From NCBI RefSeq assembly GCF_901411515.1, contig NZ_CABDUX010000002.1, forward strand, positions 558,001 through 622,000: DNA of 64,000 bases, given 5' to 3'. This DNA is from Raoultibacter phocaeensis (GTDB lineage: Bacteria; Actinomycetota; Coriobacteriia; Coriobacteriales; Eggerthellaceae). The notes under the pieces were generated by a model. The model searched no databases and was not told the DNA's origin. It worked only from the letters and a program-made list of their open reading frames with translations. Positions 30,665 to 40,482 of the stretch are shown here, piece by piece. A program made the translations under genes and the position numbers. Within the stretch, counting starts at the first letter, position 1; the number at the start of each line of letters is the position of its first letter.

Positions 30665-31504
30665 ATGGAACGGTTCTCTTTGAAAAACGCCCTCGAGACG
30701 GTGCGCGCCACGGTGCCGCTCGTCCACAACATCACGAACTACGTGACGGTCAACGATTGCGCGAACGCGCTTCTGGCGGCGGGTGCGAGCCCCATCATGA
30801 GCGACGAGCCCGAAGACGTCGTCGATATTACAACGATCTGCGGCGCACTCACCCTGAACATCGGAACGCTCAACAAGGCGAGCATCGAAGCGATGTTTCT
30901 CGCAGGCGAGCGTGCAGCCGAGCTCGCCCATCCCATCGTGCTCGACCCGGTGGGGGCGGGGGCGTCGGGCTTGCGTACGCGTACCGCGGCGGAGCTTCTT
31001 GACAAACTCCCCGTTGCGGTGATCCGCGGCAACATGTCGGAGATGAAGGCGCTCGCGAGCGGTGCCGCCTCCACGCGCGGCGTCGACGTGTGTCCCGACG
31101 ACGCGGTCACGCCCGAGAACCTTGCCGAATCGGCCGCGTTCGCCCGTGCCTTTGCCCGGAAAACCGGCGCAGTCGTTGCTATCACCGGCGCGATCGATAT
31201 CGTGACCGACGGCGAGGAGGCGTACGCCATCTCGAACGGATCGCCGGTTATGGGAAAGATCACGGGAGCTGGCTGCATGCTTTCGTGCTTATGCGCTGCT
31301 TACGCGTGCGCAAACCCCGCTTCGGTACTCGATGCGACGGTTGCCGTGGTTGCCGGCATGGGTCTTGCGGGCGAGACGGCCGAGAAGCGCATGGGCACCC
31401 GCGACGGCAACGGGTCGTTTCGCACGTATCTGCTCGACGCGCTCTACCGCATGGACGGTGAGGCGCTCGAAGCAGGGGCGAAGATCGAGCGGATCGAGCG
31501 GTAG
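30665..31504 (+). CDS. thiM: Hydroxyethylthiazole kinase ThiM
   Basis: 279 residues, a ribokinase-like fold enzyme that phosphorylates 4-methyl-5-hydroxyethylthiazole for salvage. Recognised by VPLVHNITNYVTVNDCANALLA, GASPIMSDEPEDVVDI, HPIVLDPVGAGAS, VIRGNMSEMKAL and the catalytic GKITGAGCMLSCL. AAAGGAAAC precedes the ATG. It lies three bases upstream of thiE, so both are cotranscribed. No thiazole de novo genes (thiG, thiS, thiH) are in the window, so the thiazole half may be obtained by salvage. Confidence 0.96.
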   Translation: MERFSLKNALETVRATVPLVHNITNYVTVNDCANALLAAGASPIMSDEPEDVVDITTICGALTLNIGTLNKASIEAMFLAGERAAELAHPIVLDPVGAGASGLRTRTAAELLDKLPVAVIRGNMSEMKALASGAASTRGVDVCPDDAVTPENLAESAAFARAFARKTGAVVAITGAIDIVTDGEEAYAISNGSPVMGKITGAGCMLSCLCAAYACANPASVLDATVAVVAGMGLAGETAEKRMGTRDGNGSFRTYLLDALYRMDGEALEAGAKIERIER

Positions 31505-31507
31505 GCC

Positions 31508-32155
31508 ATGTACCCGCGCGAGAAAATCCGCGAGGGCATGCGCCTGTATGCGGTCACGGACAACGCATGGCTTGCGGGTCGCACGCTCGCGACGTGCGTA
31601 CAGGAGGCGCTTGCTGGGGGAGCGACGTTCGTGCAGCTGCGCGACAAGCGGGCGACAACCGACGAGTTGGTCGTGCAAGCCCGCGCGCTCATGCCGCTGT
31701 GCGCGAAGGCCGGCGTGCCGTTCGTGGTGAACGACGATGTGGAGGCGGCGCGCGCATCGGGCGCCTGCGGGGTGCACGTGGGCCAGGATGATACGGCATG
31801 CGCGAGCGCCCGGGCGGTGCTCGGGCCCGATAAGATCGTGGGCGTGTCGGTGCAAACGCGCGAAGAGGCGCTCGCGGCCGAGGCCGCAGGTGCCGATTAT
31901 CTTGGGGTTGGGGCGATGTTCGGCACACCGACCAAACCCGAGGCGGTGGATGTGAGCTTTGCGGAGCTCGCATCCATCTGCGCCGCCGTCTCCATTCCCG
32001 TCGTGGCGATCGGGGGCTTGAACGAACGCACCATCCCGCAGCTTGCGCAGACCGGCGTCGACGGAGCTGCGGTGGTGTCGGCGATCTTTGCAGCGGCGGA
32101 CATCGAAACGGCAACGCAACGCCTGCGATTGCTCGTTGACGAGGCGATCAGGTAA
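31508..32155 (+). CDS. thiE: Thiamine-phosphate synthase ThiE
   Basis: 215 residues, TIM-barrel enzyme that joins HMP-PP and thiazole phosphate. Motifs: LYAVTDNAW, GGATFVQLRDKRA, FVVNDDVEAARASGACGVHVGQDD, GADYLGVGAMFGTPTKP and VVAIGGLN. The start ATG lies three bases after thiM. A weak ribosome site suggests coupled translation. Confidence 0.96.
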   Translation: MYPREKIREGMRLYAVTDNAWLAGRTLATCVQEALAGGATFVQLRDKRATTDELVVQARALMPLCAKAGVPFVVNDDVEAARASGACGVHVGQDDTACASARAVLGPDKIVGVSVQTREEALAAEAAGADYLGVGAMFGTPTKPEAVDVSFAELASICAAVSIPVVAIGGLNERTIPQLAQTGVDGAAVVSAIFAAADIETATQRLRLLVDEAIR

Positions 32156-32225
32156 GCGCTACGATGAACGCGAAGCAACGACGATGCGGGCGCATCGGCG
32201 GGCGCGGACGGCGAAAGGACCGAAC

Positions 32226-33008
32226 ATGGAAGCAGTATTGAGCATAGCAGGTTCCGATTCGAGCGGGGGAGCCGGCATCCAAGCCGATATCAAGACCATC
32301 GCAGCGCATAAGCTCTATGCCGAGACGGTCATTACGGCGCTCACGGCGCAGAACACCACGGGCGTCTTCGGCGTCATGGAGGTCGATCCGGCGTTCGTTG
32401 CGCAGCAGATCGACGCGGTGTTCGATGACATCCGCCCCGACGCCGTGAAAATCGGCATGGTGTCTTCGGCCCCCATTATCGAGGTTATCGCCGAGCGTCT
32501 TGTCGCCCATAAGGCCGAGAACATCGTGGTGGATCCCGTCATGGTATCGACCTCGGGGGCTTATCTCATCGACGACGATGCCGTGGAAGCCCTCAAGACC
32601 ACGCTCATTCCCTTGGCGAACATCATCACCCCGAACATTCCCGAAGCCGAGGTGCTCTGCGGCCGCCGGATCGCATCCGAAGAGGCCATGGAGGAGGCGG
32701 CGAAGGAGCTTGCCGAGCTTACGACGGGTGCGGTGCTCGTGAAAGGGGGGCATGGCTCCCAGCGAGCCGACGATGTGCTCGTCACCGAGCACGGGCGCGT
32801 GGTGTGGCTGCGCCATAAGCTCATCCCGACGCCGAATACCCACGGCACGGGCTGTACGCTCTCTTCGGCCATTGCCTGCGGTCTTGCGCAGGACTTCGAG
32901 ATGCAGGCGGCGGTGTCGAAGGCGAAGGCGTACGTGACAGGAGCGCTACAGTACGGCCTCGACCTCGGACGGGGCAACGGCCCGTTGAACCACATGTGGG
33001 ATTACTGA
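32226..33008 (+). CDS. thiD: Bifunctional HMP kinase / HMP-P kinase ThiD
   Basis: 260 residues of the ribokinase-like family: SIAGSDSSGGAGIQADIKT at the N-terminus, TAQNTTGVFGV, VDPVMVSTSGAYLI, TPNIPEAEVL, VKGGHGS and the anion-hole/catalytic THGTGCTLSSAIA. It phosphorylates the pyrimidine HMP twice to HMP-PP for ThiE. The ATG at 32226 fits the homologue start; upstream in-frame codons lie in the thiE end and are rejected. Last gene of the thi cluster. Confidence 0.96.
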   Translation: MEAVLSIAGSDSSGGAGIQADIKTIAAHKLYAETVITALTAQNTTGVFGVMEVDPAFVAQQIDAVFDDIRPDAVKIGMVSSAPIIEVIAERLVAHKAENIVVDPVMVSTSGAYLIDDDAVEALKTTLIPLANIITPNIPEAEVLCGRRIASEEAMEEAAKELAELTTGAVLVKGGHGSQRADDVLVTEHGRVVWLRHKLIPTPNTHGTGCTLSSAIACGLAQDFEMQAAVSKAKAYVTGALQYGLDLGRGNGPLNHMWDY

Positions 33009-33063
33009 CGGTTGCTCTTCGCTCGACGAGTTCGGTTGCTCGGGGCCCGCGCGGCGGCGGGCA

Positions 33064-33090
33064 GGGCTTCCGTGTAGCGTACGGAAGCCC
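33064..33090 (+). terminator. Perfect 10-bp stem-loop after thiD
   Basis: Arms 33064-33073 (GGGCTTCCGT) and 33081-33090 (ACGGAAGCCC) enclose a 7-base loop, 55 bases after the thiD stop. There is no clear T-run. The rest of the 33009-33418 gap holds no frame or motif I can support. Confidence 0.5.
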
Positions 33091-33418
33091 ATGGTTTCGC
33101 GTGCCCCTGGAGGTGGCCGCTTTTCGGTGCCCTTGCATGAATCTGGCGCGGAAAATGGCCAATTGTCTCGCTTGTCCCACGCTGTCGCGTACATGCCCGA
33201 GGTTGAACGTGTATCGCTCTCGTTTGATCAGGCATGATGTTCGTGCGCCGTGGTTCGTGGCATAACAGGTGCTGAGAAAACCGCGATTTTTTGGGACAGA
33301 CGAGACGATTGGCCAAAACAGGGTGGTTTTTTGTGCATGCACCCACTCTCAATCGTCGACGTGCCATATTGTCCTGCGATTTGCGTGTGGTTGAGCCGCT
33401 TGCCCCATCGGTTCGGCT

Positions 33419-35044
33419 CTATCGTTCGTACTTCAGCGTGCCTCCCACGTAGGTGGCGATAACCTGCGTGCTCTGTATCTCATCGTCGGGCAGTGCGAGC
33501 AGGTTTCGGTCGAGTACGCAGAAGTCGGCGAGTTTGCCCGCTTCGAGCGTACCGAGCTCATGGGCGCGACCTGCCGCATGGGCGCTCCCGAGCGTGTAGG
33601 CGCGTATCGCATCGGCCAGGGGAATGCGCTCTTCGGGCAGCCACCCGCCGCGCGGCATGTGGGTGTGCGGGTCTTGCCGGGTGACGGCAGCGTAGAGCAC
33701 ATCCATGGAATTCACGTCGACCACGGGCGAATCGGTTCCGAACGCCATCTTCACGCCCTCGTCCAAAAACGTTGCGAACGGCCACATCCACCGCGTGCGC
33801 TCGGGCCCCAGATCGCGTTCGGGGCCGCCGGGGTCGAGCGTGATGTGGGGCGGCTGCACGGCGGCGAGCACATTGAGCGCGGATAGGCGCGCGATGTCGG
33901 CTGGCTGGAGGTTCTCGAGGTGCTCGAGGCAGTTCTGGCCGTGTGCGGGCAGTCCGTATTCACGCTGCGCTTCCTCGAAGATGTCGAGCGCGAGGTGGAT
34001 GGCCTCGTCTCCGATCGTGTGGATGCGCACAGCATGGCCCGCCTGCGCTGCAGCCAACACAAGCTCGCGCATCGTTTCGGGTTCGATGGTCGGCCGTCCG
34101 CGATCTCCTTCGAACCGTGCGTTGGCGTAGGGCTCTGCAAGGTAGGCGGTGTGCTGGCTCGATACGCCGTCGAAGAACTGCTTGAAGCCGGGTGCTTTAA
34201 GATAGGGCCCAGAAAAGCGGCGCTGCATGGCTTCGAGGCGGCTCATGTCGAAGGTGAGCGTGGGGAACACATGCACGCGCACCGCGAGCTCGCCGCGCGC
34301 TTCGAGTGCCGCGTAGATATCGTCGCGCACGAAATCGAGTCCCGGATGCGCCATGAGCGACAGATCGCAGACCGACGTGATGCCATTTTCGAGCAAGGTT
34401 TCCATGAAGCCACGGTATGCGCTTCGCATCTCCTCGTCGGAGAACGAGGAAACGATGCGCGGCATGAGTTCCATGGCCGCAGCTTCGCGGATGATGCCCG
34501 TAAGGTTTCCGTCGCTGTCGCGGTCATAGCTGCCGCCTTGGGGCGGTTTGCTTTCTGTTGTTACGCCGAGGGCGGCAAGGGCTGCTGAATTGACCCAGAG
34601 CGTATGGGCGTCGCCCGAATACAAAGCGACGGGTCTATCGGGAAAGGCGGCGTCGAGAGAGCGCTTGCTCGGCATGATCGGCGGGTCCCACCGGTACTCG
34701 CGCCAACCTTGGGCGAGTATCCACGAACCATGCGGGCGGGCGGCGGCAAGCGGAGCGAGGTGTTCCACGTAGTCCGCCTCGCTCGTTCCGAGATAGTTCA
34801 GCGCGAGCGGGGACGAATAGAGCGCCGAGTGGAAGACGTGCAGGTGCGAATCGTGGAATCCAGCCACGATCATCGACGAACCGAAGTCACGCACGGTCGT
34901 GTGCGGTCCGCGGAAGGGCCGTACCCCTTCGTTCGGGCCTGCGTATACAATGCGGTCGCCCTTAACGGCGAGGGATCCGGGTGCGGCATCGTTTCCGATG
35001 CCCGTGAACAGCGCTTGGGTTTCGAAGATGGTGTCTGCGAACAT
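33419..35044 (-). CDS. YtcJ-like metal-dependent amidohydrolase
   Basis: 541 residues. The amidohydrolase-3 family pattern is clear: metal ligands in VAGFHDSHLHVF (near residue 65), GWREYRWDPP, SGDAHTLWVNSAAL, FFDGVSSQHTAYLAEPY, HTIGDEAIHLALD, CLEHLENLQP, and FGTDSPVVDVNSMDVL, with C-terminal GTLEAGKLADFCVLD. No signal peptide. Members hydrolyse N-acyl, carbamoyl or related bonds; the substrate cannot be named. AAGGA lies about seven bases before the ATG. It is followed, in transcription from the upstream side, by nothing on its 3' side for about 400 bases; the MBL-fold gene lies 139 bases upstream on the same strand. Confidence 0.88.
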   Translation of the reverse strand: MFADTIFETQALFTGIGNDAAPGSLAVKGDRIVYAGPNEGVRPFRGPHTTVRDFGSSMIVAGFHDSHLHVFHSALYSSPLALNYLGTSEADYVEHLAPLAAARPHGSWILAQGWREYRWDPPIMPSKRSLDAAFPDRPVALYSGDAHTLWVNSAALAALGVTTESKPPQGGSYDRDSDGNLTGIIREAAAMELMPRIVSSFSDEEMRSAYRGFMETLLENGITSVCDLSLMAHPGLDFVRDDIYAALEARGELAVRVHVFPTLTFDMSRLEAMQRRFSGPYLKAPGFKQFFDGVSSQHTAYLAEPYANARFEGDRGRPTIEPETMRELVLAAAQAGHAVRIHTIGDEAIHLALDIFEEAQREYGLPAHGQNCLEHLENLQPADIARLSALNVLAAVQPPHITLDPGGPERDLGPERTRWMWPFATFLDEGVKMAFGTDSPVVDVNSMDVLYAAVTRQDPHTHMPRGGWLPEERIPLADAIRAYTLGSAHAAGRAHELGTLEAGKLADFCVLDRNLLALPDDEIQSTQVIATYVGGTLKYER

Positions 35045-35183
35045 TGCCGTCCTTTCCTTTCACGTGCCGAAAGCGCAGTGCGTTTCGTCTTCTGCCCTTG
35101 GCCGCGCGAAGCGAGCGATCCGTGCGGCGCGCTCGTCTTCGGCTTCGGTTGCCGCGTGTAGGGCGGGCCTTCGTCGGAAAAGC

Positions 35184-36245
35184 TTACGAGGGAAGTTCGA
35201 AGCGGTACTCGTCGCCGCAGATCGTCTGCTTGATCTTCCCGTCGCATACGAGGTACACCAAATGCGCCATCGTCTCGGCCATCGAGAAGTACTTCTGGTC
35301 GAGGGGCCAGCGGCACCAGTCGGGGTACTTCCATTGCGCGTTTTGCGAGATGGAGATGATGTCGTGGTGGCCCTCGGCGACGAGTTCGTAGATTTCCTCG
35401 AGGCGCTTTTCGTGATGGTCCTTCAAGTATAAAACGCGTTCGTGCAAGCCGGTGAAGGGGTTTCCGTGTGCGGGGAGCACGAGCTTAACGTCGTAGCGGT
35501 TCATCTTGCCGAGGCTTTCCATAAACTCTTCGAGCGCGTTGTGGGTGGCGAACCACGACGAGATGGCGGGCGTGATGCGTTCGAGCACGTGATCGCCGAT
35601 GATCATCGTCTTCGTAGCAGGCTCGTACAGGCAGATGTGCCAATTGTCGTGGCCGGGCGTTTCGATGACCTCGAACTCGTAGCCGCCGGCAAAGATGGTA
35701 TCGCCCTCTTCGACGTAGGTGACGAACGGGCGGTGCTTCAAAGGCAGTAGTTCGGCATGAAGCCTGAGGCGCGGTACGCCTTTTTCGAAGGAGAGCCCCT
35801 CGTCTTGGGGGCGCGCCGCCTGGCGTACGAGCGGCTCAAACACCTTCGCCTCCATCATCTGGAGGTTCTCTACTTCCTGGAACGAATGGAGGTTCGCGTA
35901 CAGGCACATCCCATCGCGGTAAATACGGTCGAGGTTGCCGGTATGGTCGGGATGGGAATGCGTGAGCACGATCTTCACCGAATCCCAGCCGCGCCCGAGT
36001 TTGGCGAGCGCTGCGTTGAGCGCCGCTTCGCACGCCGGATGGTCGAACCCGACGTCGACGATCGTGGTCGTCTCGTCGTCGAGGATGAAGTACGAGTTCA
36101 GCTCGCGCAGCGGGTTGTCGGGAAGCGGTACGCGCACCTGGTAGATGTGCGGCACCACTTCGGTGATGAAACCGTCGTAGTCGAACTCGTATGTAGGAGA
36201 AGCCTTCGTATCGATGCTCGAGGCCCTGTTGCCTATACTGTCCAT
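35184..36245 (-). CDS. Metallo-beta-lactamase-fold hydrolase
   Basis: 353 residues. Metal-binding THSHPDHTGNLDRIY (about residue 94), further histidines in ETPGHDNWHICLY, the aspartate in IIGDHVLERITP and LVLPAHGNPF, all as in glyoxalase-II/RNase-Z-like MBL proteins. The C-terminal helical domain (ERVLYLKDHHEKRLEEIYEL) resembles that of thioesterase/flavin-type LACTB2 relatives. Cytoplasmic. The AGAAGG site precedes ATG 36245. It is on the same strand as the amidohydrolase downstream and may form an operon with it. Substrate unknown. Confidence 0.85.
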   Translation of the reverse strand: MDSIGNRASSIDTKASPTYEFDYDGFITEVVPHIYQVRVPLPDNPLRELNSYFILDDETTTIVDVGFDHPACEAALNAALAKLGRGWDSVKIVLTHSHPDHTGNLDRIYRDGMCLYANLHSFQEVENLQMMEAKVFEPLVRQAARPQDEGLSFEKGVPRLRLHAELLPLKHRPFVTYVEEGDTIFAGGYEFEVIETPGHDNWHICLYEPATKTMIIGDHVLERITPAISSWFATHNALEEFMESLGKMNRYDVKLVLPAHGNPFTGLHERVLYLKDHHEKRLEEIYELVAEGHHDIISISQNAQWKYPDWCRWPLDQKYFSMAETMAHLVYLVCDGKIKQTICGDEYRFELPS

Positions 36246-36392
36246 TGTCTGCCTTCTGTTCGGTGTCCTGCGTTCATTGTACGACGGGGCGGGTGCGTAT
36301 GCAGGTTACGACTGGGCAGCGAGTTGAAAGTCTCCGTAAAACGATGGTTCGAAAGTGCGGCTTGCAATGCCGACAGGCAGGGTTTTGAGCAT

Positions 36393-37397
36393 TTACCCAG
36401 CGCTCAGGCTATGGAGAATGCTTTCGGGAATATCGAAAGGCGTAACCGCCCCTTGTTTCGCTGCCGCTTCGTTCTTGAAGTCACGAATCAGAGCGCGCTT
36501 GATATGCGCAATGGCACCTGTGGGCTCGAATACGTACTCCGCGAGCGCATCCAAAAACAGGGGAAGCGGCGAGTTCCTTCCTGCAATTTTCATTCTGGTA
36601 AACCCGCGAGAGCACAGGTAAGAAATACGAGAGTTGGAAATAAACAGATTGTTACCGAGACGGTTTTCGATGTTCGAAGCGGTTTCCAGATGATAGCAGG
36701 GCTGCCCCGATCCTCTGCAGCCCCCATCGTTCCATTCTTCGAGCTTTTTAATATGATTGTAGACGTTTTGGCAGTTCGGGACGCAGAATTGATTAACAAT
36801 TATTTCAACCTTTTCGCGAACGTCGTACAGGTTTTCTAGGCATTCGTCGTTCAGCGCGTATTCGCTTCTTACAACGATCTCGTCGTAGAGCTCGAGGAGA
36901 CTTCTGTAATAGGCGGTCTCCTGTTCGCAGTCTTCGTGCATAGTGCTCATGGCCTTGTTCAGCGACGCCACGGTTTTGATGCTGGGTCGGGTTTGCTTTA
37001 TATGGTTTGCCAGAACATCATCGAACAAGATGACCTCGCCATCATATTCTTCAACGAAATCCAACAGCAGGTTGCAATACGTGTCGCGGTAGTAGCCCTC
37101 ATCGACACTAAGTCGGGATAGGGTCAAGGCACACCGGACACCGAAGTGCGCGTATGCAGAAAAATATGTATCAAGTTGTTCTTCGTTGAGGCGGGCTTTT
37201 ACAGCAGAGGGCCGTCCGCCCGACCAGGCGCAATAGGGAGCTCCGTATACGATGTCGAACGGCCGATCGAAGCCTAAAGTCGAGCACAGCTCCAAGAGCT
37301 TCAGCGCACCCCAGTCGTTGCAGCAGAATGCTGGAATTTTCCAAGAAGCTCGAACCGGATGATTACGGTATACGTCAATGTCGTTTCGAACGGTCAT
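36393..37397 (-). CDS. Uncharacterised protein, U32-peptidase-like TIM barrel features
   Basis: 334 residues. Two features recall the peptidase U32/UbiU family: VEIIVNQFCVPNCQNVYNHI (cysteines in a strand-turn after the barrel) and the late MKIAGR. More cysteines follow (GGCRGSGQPC, SYLC), enough for an iron-sulfur cluster. Global similarity is uncertain. The start at 37397 (MTVRNDIDVYR) has AGGAG about eleven bases upstream; the frame is open further upstream but overlaps the hairpin between the genes. It lies 95 bases downstream of the Tat flavoprotein and is probably in one operon with it. Confidence 0.5.
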   Translation of the reverse strand: MTVRNDIDVYRNHPVRASWKIPAFCCNDWGALKLLELCSTLGFDRPFDIVYGAPYCAWSGGRPSAVKARLNEEQLDTYFSAYAHFGVRCALTLSRLSVDEGYYRDTYCNLLLDFVEEYDGEVILFDDVLANHIKQTRPSIKTVASLNKAMSTMHEDCEQETAYYRSLLELYDEIVVRSEYALNDECLENLYDVREKVEIIVNQFCVPNCQNVYNHIKKLEEWNDGGCRGSGQPCYHLETASNIENRLGNNLFISNSRISYLCSRGFTRMKIAGRNSPLPLFLDALAEYVFEPTGAIAHIKRALIRDFKNEAAAKQGAVTPFDIPESILHSLSAG

Positions 37398-37455
37398 AGC
37401 AGCAGCAACTCCTCGTGATAGCGTGCGTTTCGCAGCAGGGGTACATGCATGGTAG

Positions 37456-37486
37456 GCAACCGGCCGATTGAAAATCGGCCGGTTGC
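37456..37486. promoter_or_regulatory. Perfect 13-bp hairpin between flavoprotein and U32-like gene
   Basis: Arms 37456-37468 (GCAACCGGCCGAT) and 37474-37486 (ATCGGCCGGTTGC) around a 5-base loop, starting 6 bases from the flavoprotein stop. No T-run follows on the minus strand, so it may be a processing or stability element more than a full terminator. Confidence 0.6.
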
Positions 37487-37492
37487 GAAACC

Positions 37493-39241
37493 TTATGCGC
37501 CTTGGAGAGCCGAAGAAGCAGCGAGATATCCGCTCCCCCAGCTCAGTGCGCATGCGCCTGCAAGGCTCGTGTTAGTCCATTGAGAGCCGTAGCTGTTCTC
37601 GCCCGCTATGCCTCCCGCAGTTAAGAAATTGGCGTAGAGACCGGGAATCTGCTTTCCTTTAGCGTCCACGACGTGCATGTTCTCGTCAACGCGCAGTCCG
37701 CAGAGCGTCTTTCCAATCATGGCGCCGATCTTTGCGCAGTAATAGGGCGGCTTTTCAATGGGAACAAGCCATTGGGGATTGTAGGGTACAGCGAGATCGG
37801 TGTCTTCCCCAAGAGCGCAAAGCTCGTTCCATCGCTTGACGGCCGCTTCGAACGCGACTGGATCGAGCCCGACTTCTACAGCCAGCTCCTCAAGCGTGTC
37901 GGCTTTTTTAATGGATCCGCGCTCTACGGCATCCAGTACCTCTTGCCGCCAATCATCGGTAACAAGATCGGTTTGAATCATCGGCTCGCCCTTTTCGATA
38001 GGGATTTTTGAATGGTCGAGGGCTTTTCGGTAAATGATCTTCTCAAGATTCTCTTCATAGTTATCGTCGAGAACTGCGTAAGCCCCGTGTCCTGGTAGCG
38101 ACATCTGGATGGACGCGTTGGTGCATTCGCCCATGCAAAAATCGCCGTTGTAGAATTCGGGTTGAAAATCGTATCCCGAAAGGTACTGGACGCGATTGCA
38201 GGTTTCATCGAGCAACAACCATGGGTTGGTTAAGAGCTGGCGCGGACCATTCCAGAAATAATGCCAATACGAACCGTCGCCTGCTCCGTAGTATTCGTCA
38301 AGCCCGCCTTCCCAGCAGCTGAATGAATTCAATCCTGCATAATCGGCTCCCGCACCAAGACCCATGCGGAAAACTTCTCCGGTATGGAAGGGCATCGGAC
38401 CACCCTGCAGGGCTTGCTCAAAGCAGGATGGGATATATCGCTGCAACAGATCGCGGTTCATGCCGAAGCCGCCTCCGCAGAGCACGACACCTTTGGCTCC
38501 CTTGATGTATATCTCGGTGCCTTCCGCCGTGGTCGCCATAATGCCGACGGCAACTCCGTCGTCGATAACGAGCGCTTCCGCTTTGGTGTTCAGCATGATG
38601 TCCGCACCTGCGGAAAGCGCGGCTTTTTCCATCGCGTTCACTGTGTTGTTCATGCCAAGGACAAAGTTTTGTTTACCCTCGAGAACATCGTTGTCCAAGT
38701 ACGAGCGCGGCGTGGCGAATAACGATATTCCATCATGCTCCAACATCCAGTCAACGCATTCGCCACACGCGGTGAGGACGTTTGCGTGCAGGGGAGCATT
38801 GAGTGAGAACTGATAATAGGGATTGATTCTGTTTACTGCAGCGATGGGATCGAACGTATCGCCGGGCCATGCAGCGCCCATTTCTGTTTGCAGTTTCGAG
38901 CCGCCGGCGAAAAGGACATAGCCCACGGCGTGGCGAGTTGCTCCACCTACTTGACCCTCTTTTTCCACAGCGATCACGGTAGTGCCGTTTTCTGCGGCGA
39001 GCGTCGTTGCGGCAAGACCGCCTCCCCCTGTGCCCACAACCACCAAATCAGCTTCGAAATCCCAAGAAGCTGGAGGATCGAGCGGCGCGATGGGATCGGC
39101 TTCGTTTGCGTTTTGAGATGCATCCTTCTCATCTTCGCCAGCTTTCGGAGCTGGCGGGCTGCATGCGGTGACGCCGAACAGCGCAGCCGTACTTCCCGCT
39201 AATGCGGCTCCCTTCAAAAAACTACGACGATCAAGTTCCAT
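37493..39241 (-). CDS. Tat-exported FAD-binding reductase (fumarate-reductase-like)
   Basis: 582 residues. Tat signal DRRSFLKGAALAGSTAALFG with a lipobox-like VTAC, then a proline-rich spacer and a flavoprotein of the flavocytochrome c/KstD type: ADLVVVGTGGGGLAATTLAAENGTTVIAVEKEG binds FAD, GGATRHAVGY follows, and TAGGIAGENSYGSQWTNTSLAGACALSWG is the C-terminal FAD motif. No heme-binding CxxCH is present, so the electron donor must be a separate protein. This class is highly expanded in Eggerthellaceae and each enzyme reduces its own organic acceptor. AGGGGGA precedes the ATG. LysR gene upstream on the same strand. Confidence 0.9.
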   Translation of the reverse strand: MELDRRSFLKGAALAGSTAALFGVTACSPPAPKAGEDEKDASQNANEADPIAPLDPPASWDFEADLVVVGTGGGGLAATTLAAENGTTVIAVEKEGQVGGATRHAVGYVLFAGGSKLQTEMGAAWPGDTFDPIAAVNRINPYYQFSLNAPLHANVLTACGECVDWMLEHDGISLFATPRSYLDNDVLEGKQNFVLGMNNTVNAMEKAALSAGADIMLNTKAEALVIDDGVAVGIMATTAEGTEIYIKGAKGVVLCGGGFGMNRDLLQRYIPSCFEQALQGGPMPFHTGEVFRMGLGAGADYAGLNSFSCWEGGLDEYYGAGDGSYWHYFWNGPRQLLTNPWLLLDETCNRVQYLSGYDFQPEFYNGDFCMGECTNASIQMSLPGHGAYAVLDDNYEENLEKIIYRKALDHSKIPIEKGEPMIQTDLVTDDWRQEVLDAVERGSIKKADTLEELAVEVGLDPVAFEAAVKRWNELCALGEDTDLAVPYNPQWLVPIEKPPYYCAKIGAMIGKTLCGLRVDENMHVVDAKGKQIPGLYANFLTAGGIAGENSYGSQWTNTSLAGACALSWGSGYLAASSALQGA

Positions 39242-39534
39242 GGTTCCCCCTCAGGTAGTGATGCTCAAAGATTTGAACATCTCTTTTCGTTCGCAGGCGT
39301 GTGCCGTGCGGGTTCAGAATACCTGCTTATCATTTGATGGGAAAAACGATGATTCTTGATAGGTTCATGCGAAAAATCCATCGAGGGTATCGTGATTTTT
39401 GGCAGAATGAATCGCGAACTACGATAGCCGATCACGGTTGGTGGGCGATAGGTTTTTGAAGGCGAGTCGGAATGCGGAGCGCTCTTACGGCGCAAATAAG
39501 CGATCCGTTACACAGGAGCTGGTCATCGTAGAAA

Positions 39535-40482
39535 CTATGCGTCCTTATGGCAATCCTGCCAGTGGGTTTCTTTGTAGGATTCCAACAGATGCTCCTTGAA
39601 GCTCGTAACGGCTCTACTGTTATCCTTGCTGCGAAATACGAGATATCCAACCGAGTAGATGGGAGGCTTGAAGCAGCGAAACACTTTGCCGTTCGCTTCG
39701 TTTATTGCAGCCACCATTTGGGAGCCTCGATTGAGTATCAGCAAATCGTCTCGCTTGATTTTCGAGAGAAAAAAATCATCGATCGATTGGCAATAACGAG
39801 GTTTGATGTTCGCTTTTGCTCCGAAAGACGAAAAAAGCTCCTCGTACATCGGCGGCAAATAGCCGCTGTAGGTGCCGGCGCTTACAGGTACGGGAAGAAC
39901 GGAGTTTTCTAGGTCGAGCGGCGCCAGGAATTCCTTATCGAGTAGGGGCGAATCCCTGTCCATCCAGACGATGAACTCTTCATCGACGACGGGAATCAGT
40001 TCGAACTCTCTTTCTACCTCGGGCTTGTTGATCGAATTTCCGAAGTATCCGCAATCGATGCTTCCATCCCTAAGCTCTTCGAACAGCCGGTTGCTCTGCG
40101 TGTTTTGAATATCGATGGTTGCGTATGGATTGTCTTTCTTGAAATCGATTATTTTGTTGAGCAGGGCTAAAATGAAACCTTCTCGACGTTGCGGAGCCCG
40201 AACCGTAATGACCTCTTCGCTCTGATGCCGATTTTTCTTCACGCGCTCCTTGAACTCGTCATACAAACCCATGATGTCCGATGCCGTTTCGAGAAACTCC
40301 CTTCCCGCCAACGTAAGGCAAGGGGTTCCGTCGCGCTCGATAAGCTGAACGCCGAGTTCTTTTTCGAGTTTGATGATATGGCTGCTCAAAGTCGATTGGG
40401 CAATATTGAGCTCACGAGATGTTTTGGTGACATTGAGGCCTTCGGAAAGAGAGATGAACTCTCTGAATATTTCTATATCCAT
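39535..40482 (-). CDS. LysR-family transcriptional regulator
   Basis: 315 residues: N-terminal LysR HTH (MDIEIFREFISLSEGLNVTKTSRELNIAQSTLSSHIIKLEKELGVQLIERD, domain limits about 1-60) and a periplasmic-binding-like effector domain. GGGAG lies five bases before the ATG. It is encoded upstream of the Tat flavoprotein on the same strand with a 293-base gap, in which I see no gene, so it probably controls the flavoprotein in response to its substrate. Confidence 0.9.
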   Translation of the reverse strand: MDIEIFREFISLSEGLNVTKTSRELNIAQSTLSSHIIKLEKELGVQLIERDGTPCLTLAGREFLETASDIMGLYDEFKERVKKNRHQSEEVITVRAPQRREGFILALLNKIIDFKKDNPYATIDIQNTQSNRLFEELRDGSIDCGYFGNSINKPEVEREFELIPVVDEEFIVWMDRDSPLLDKEFLAPLDLENSVLPVPVSAGTYSGYLPPMYEELFSSFGAKANIKPRYCQSIDDFFLSKIKRDDLLILNRGSQMVAAINEANGKVFRCFKPPIYSVGYLVFRSKDNSRAVTSFKEHLLESYKETHWQDCHKDA

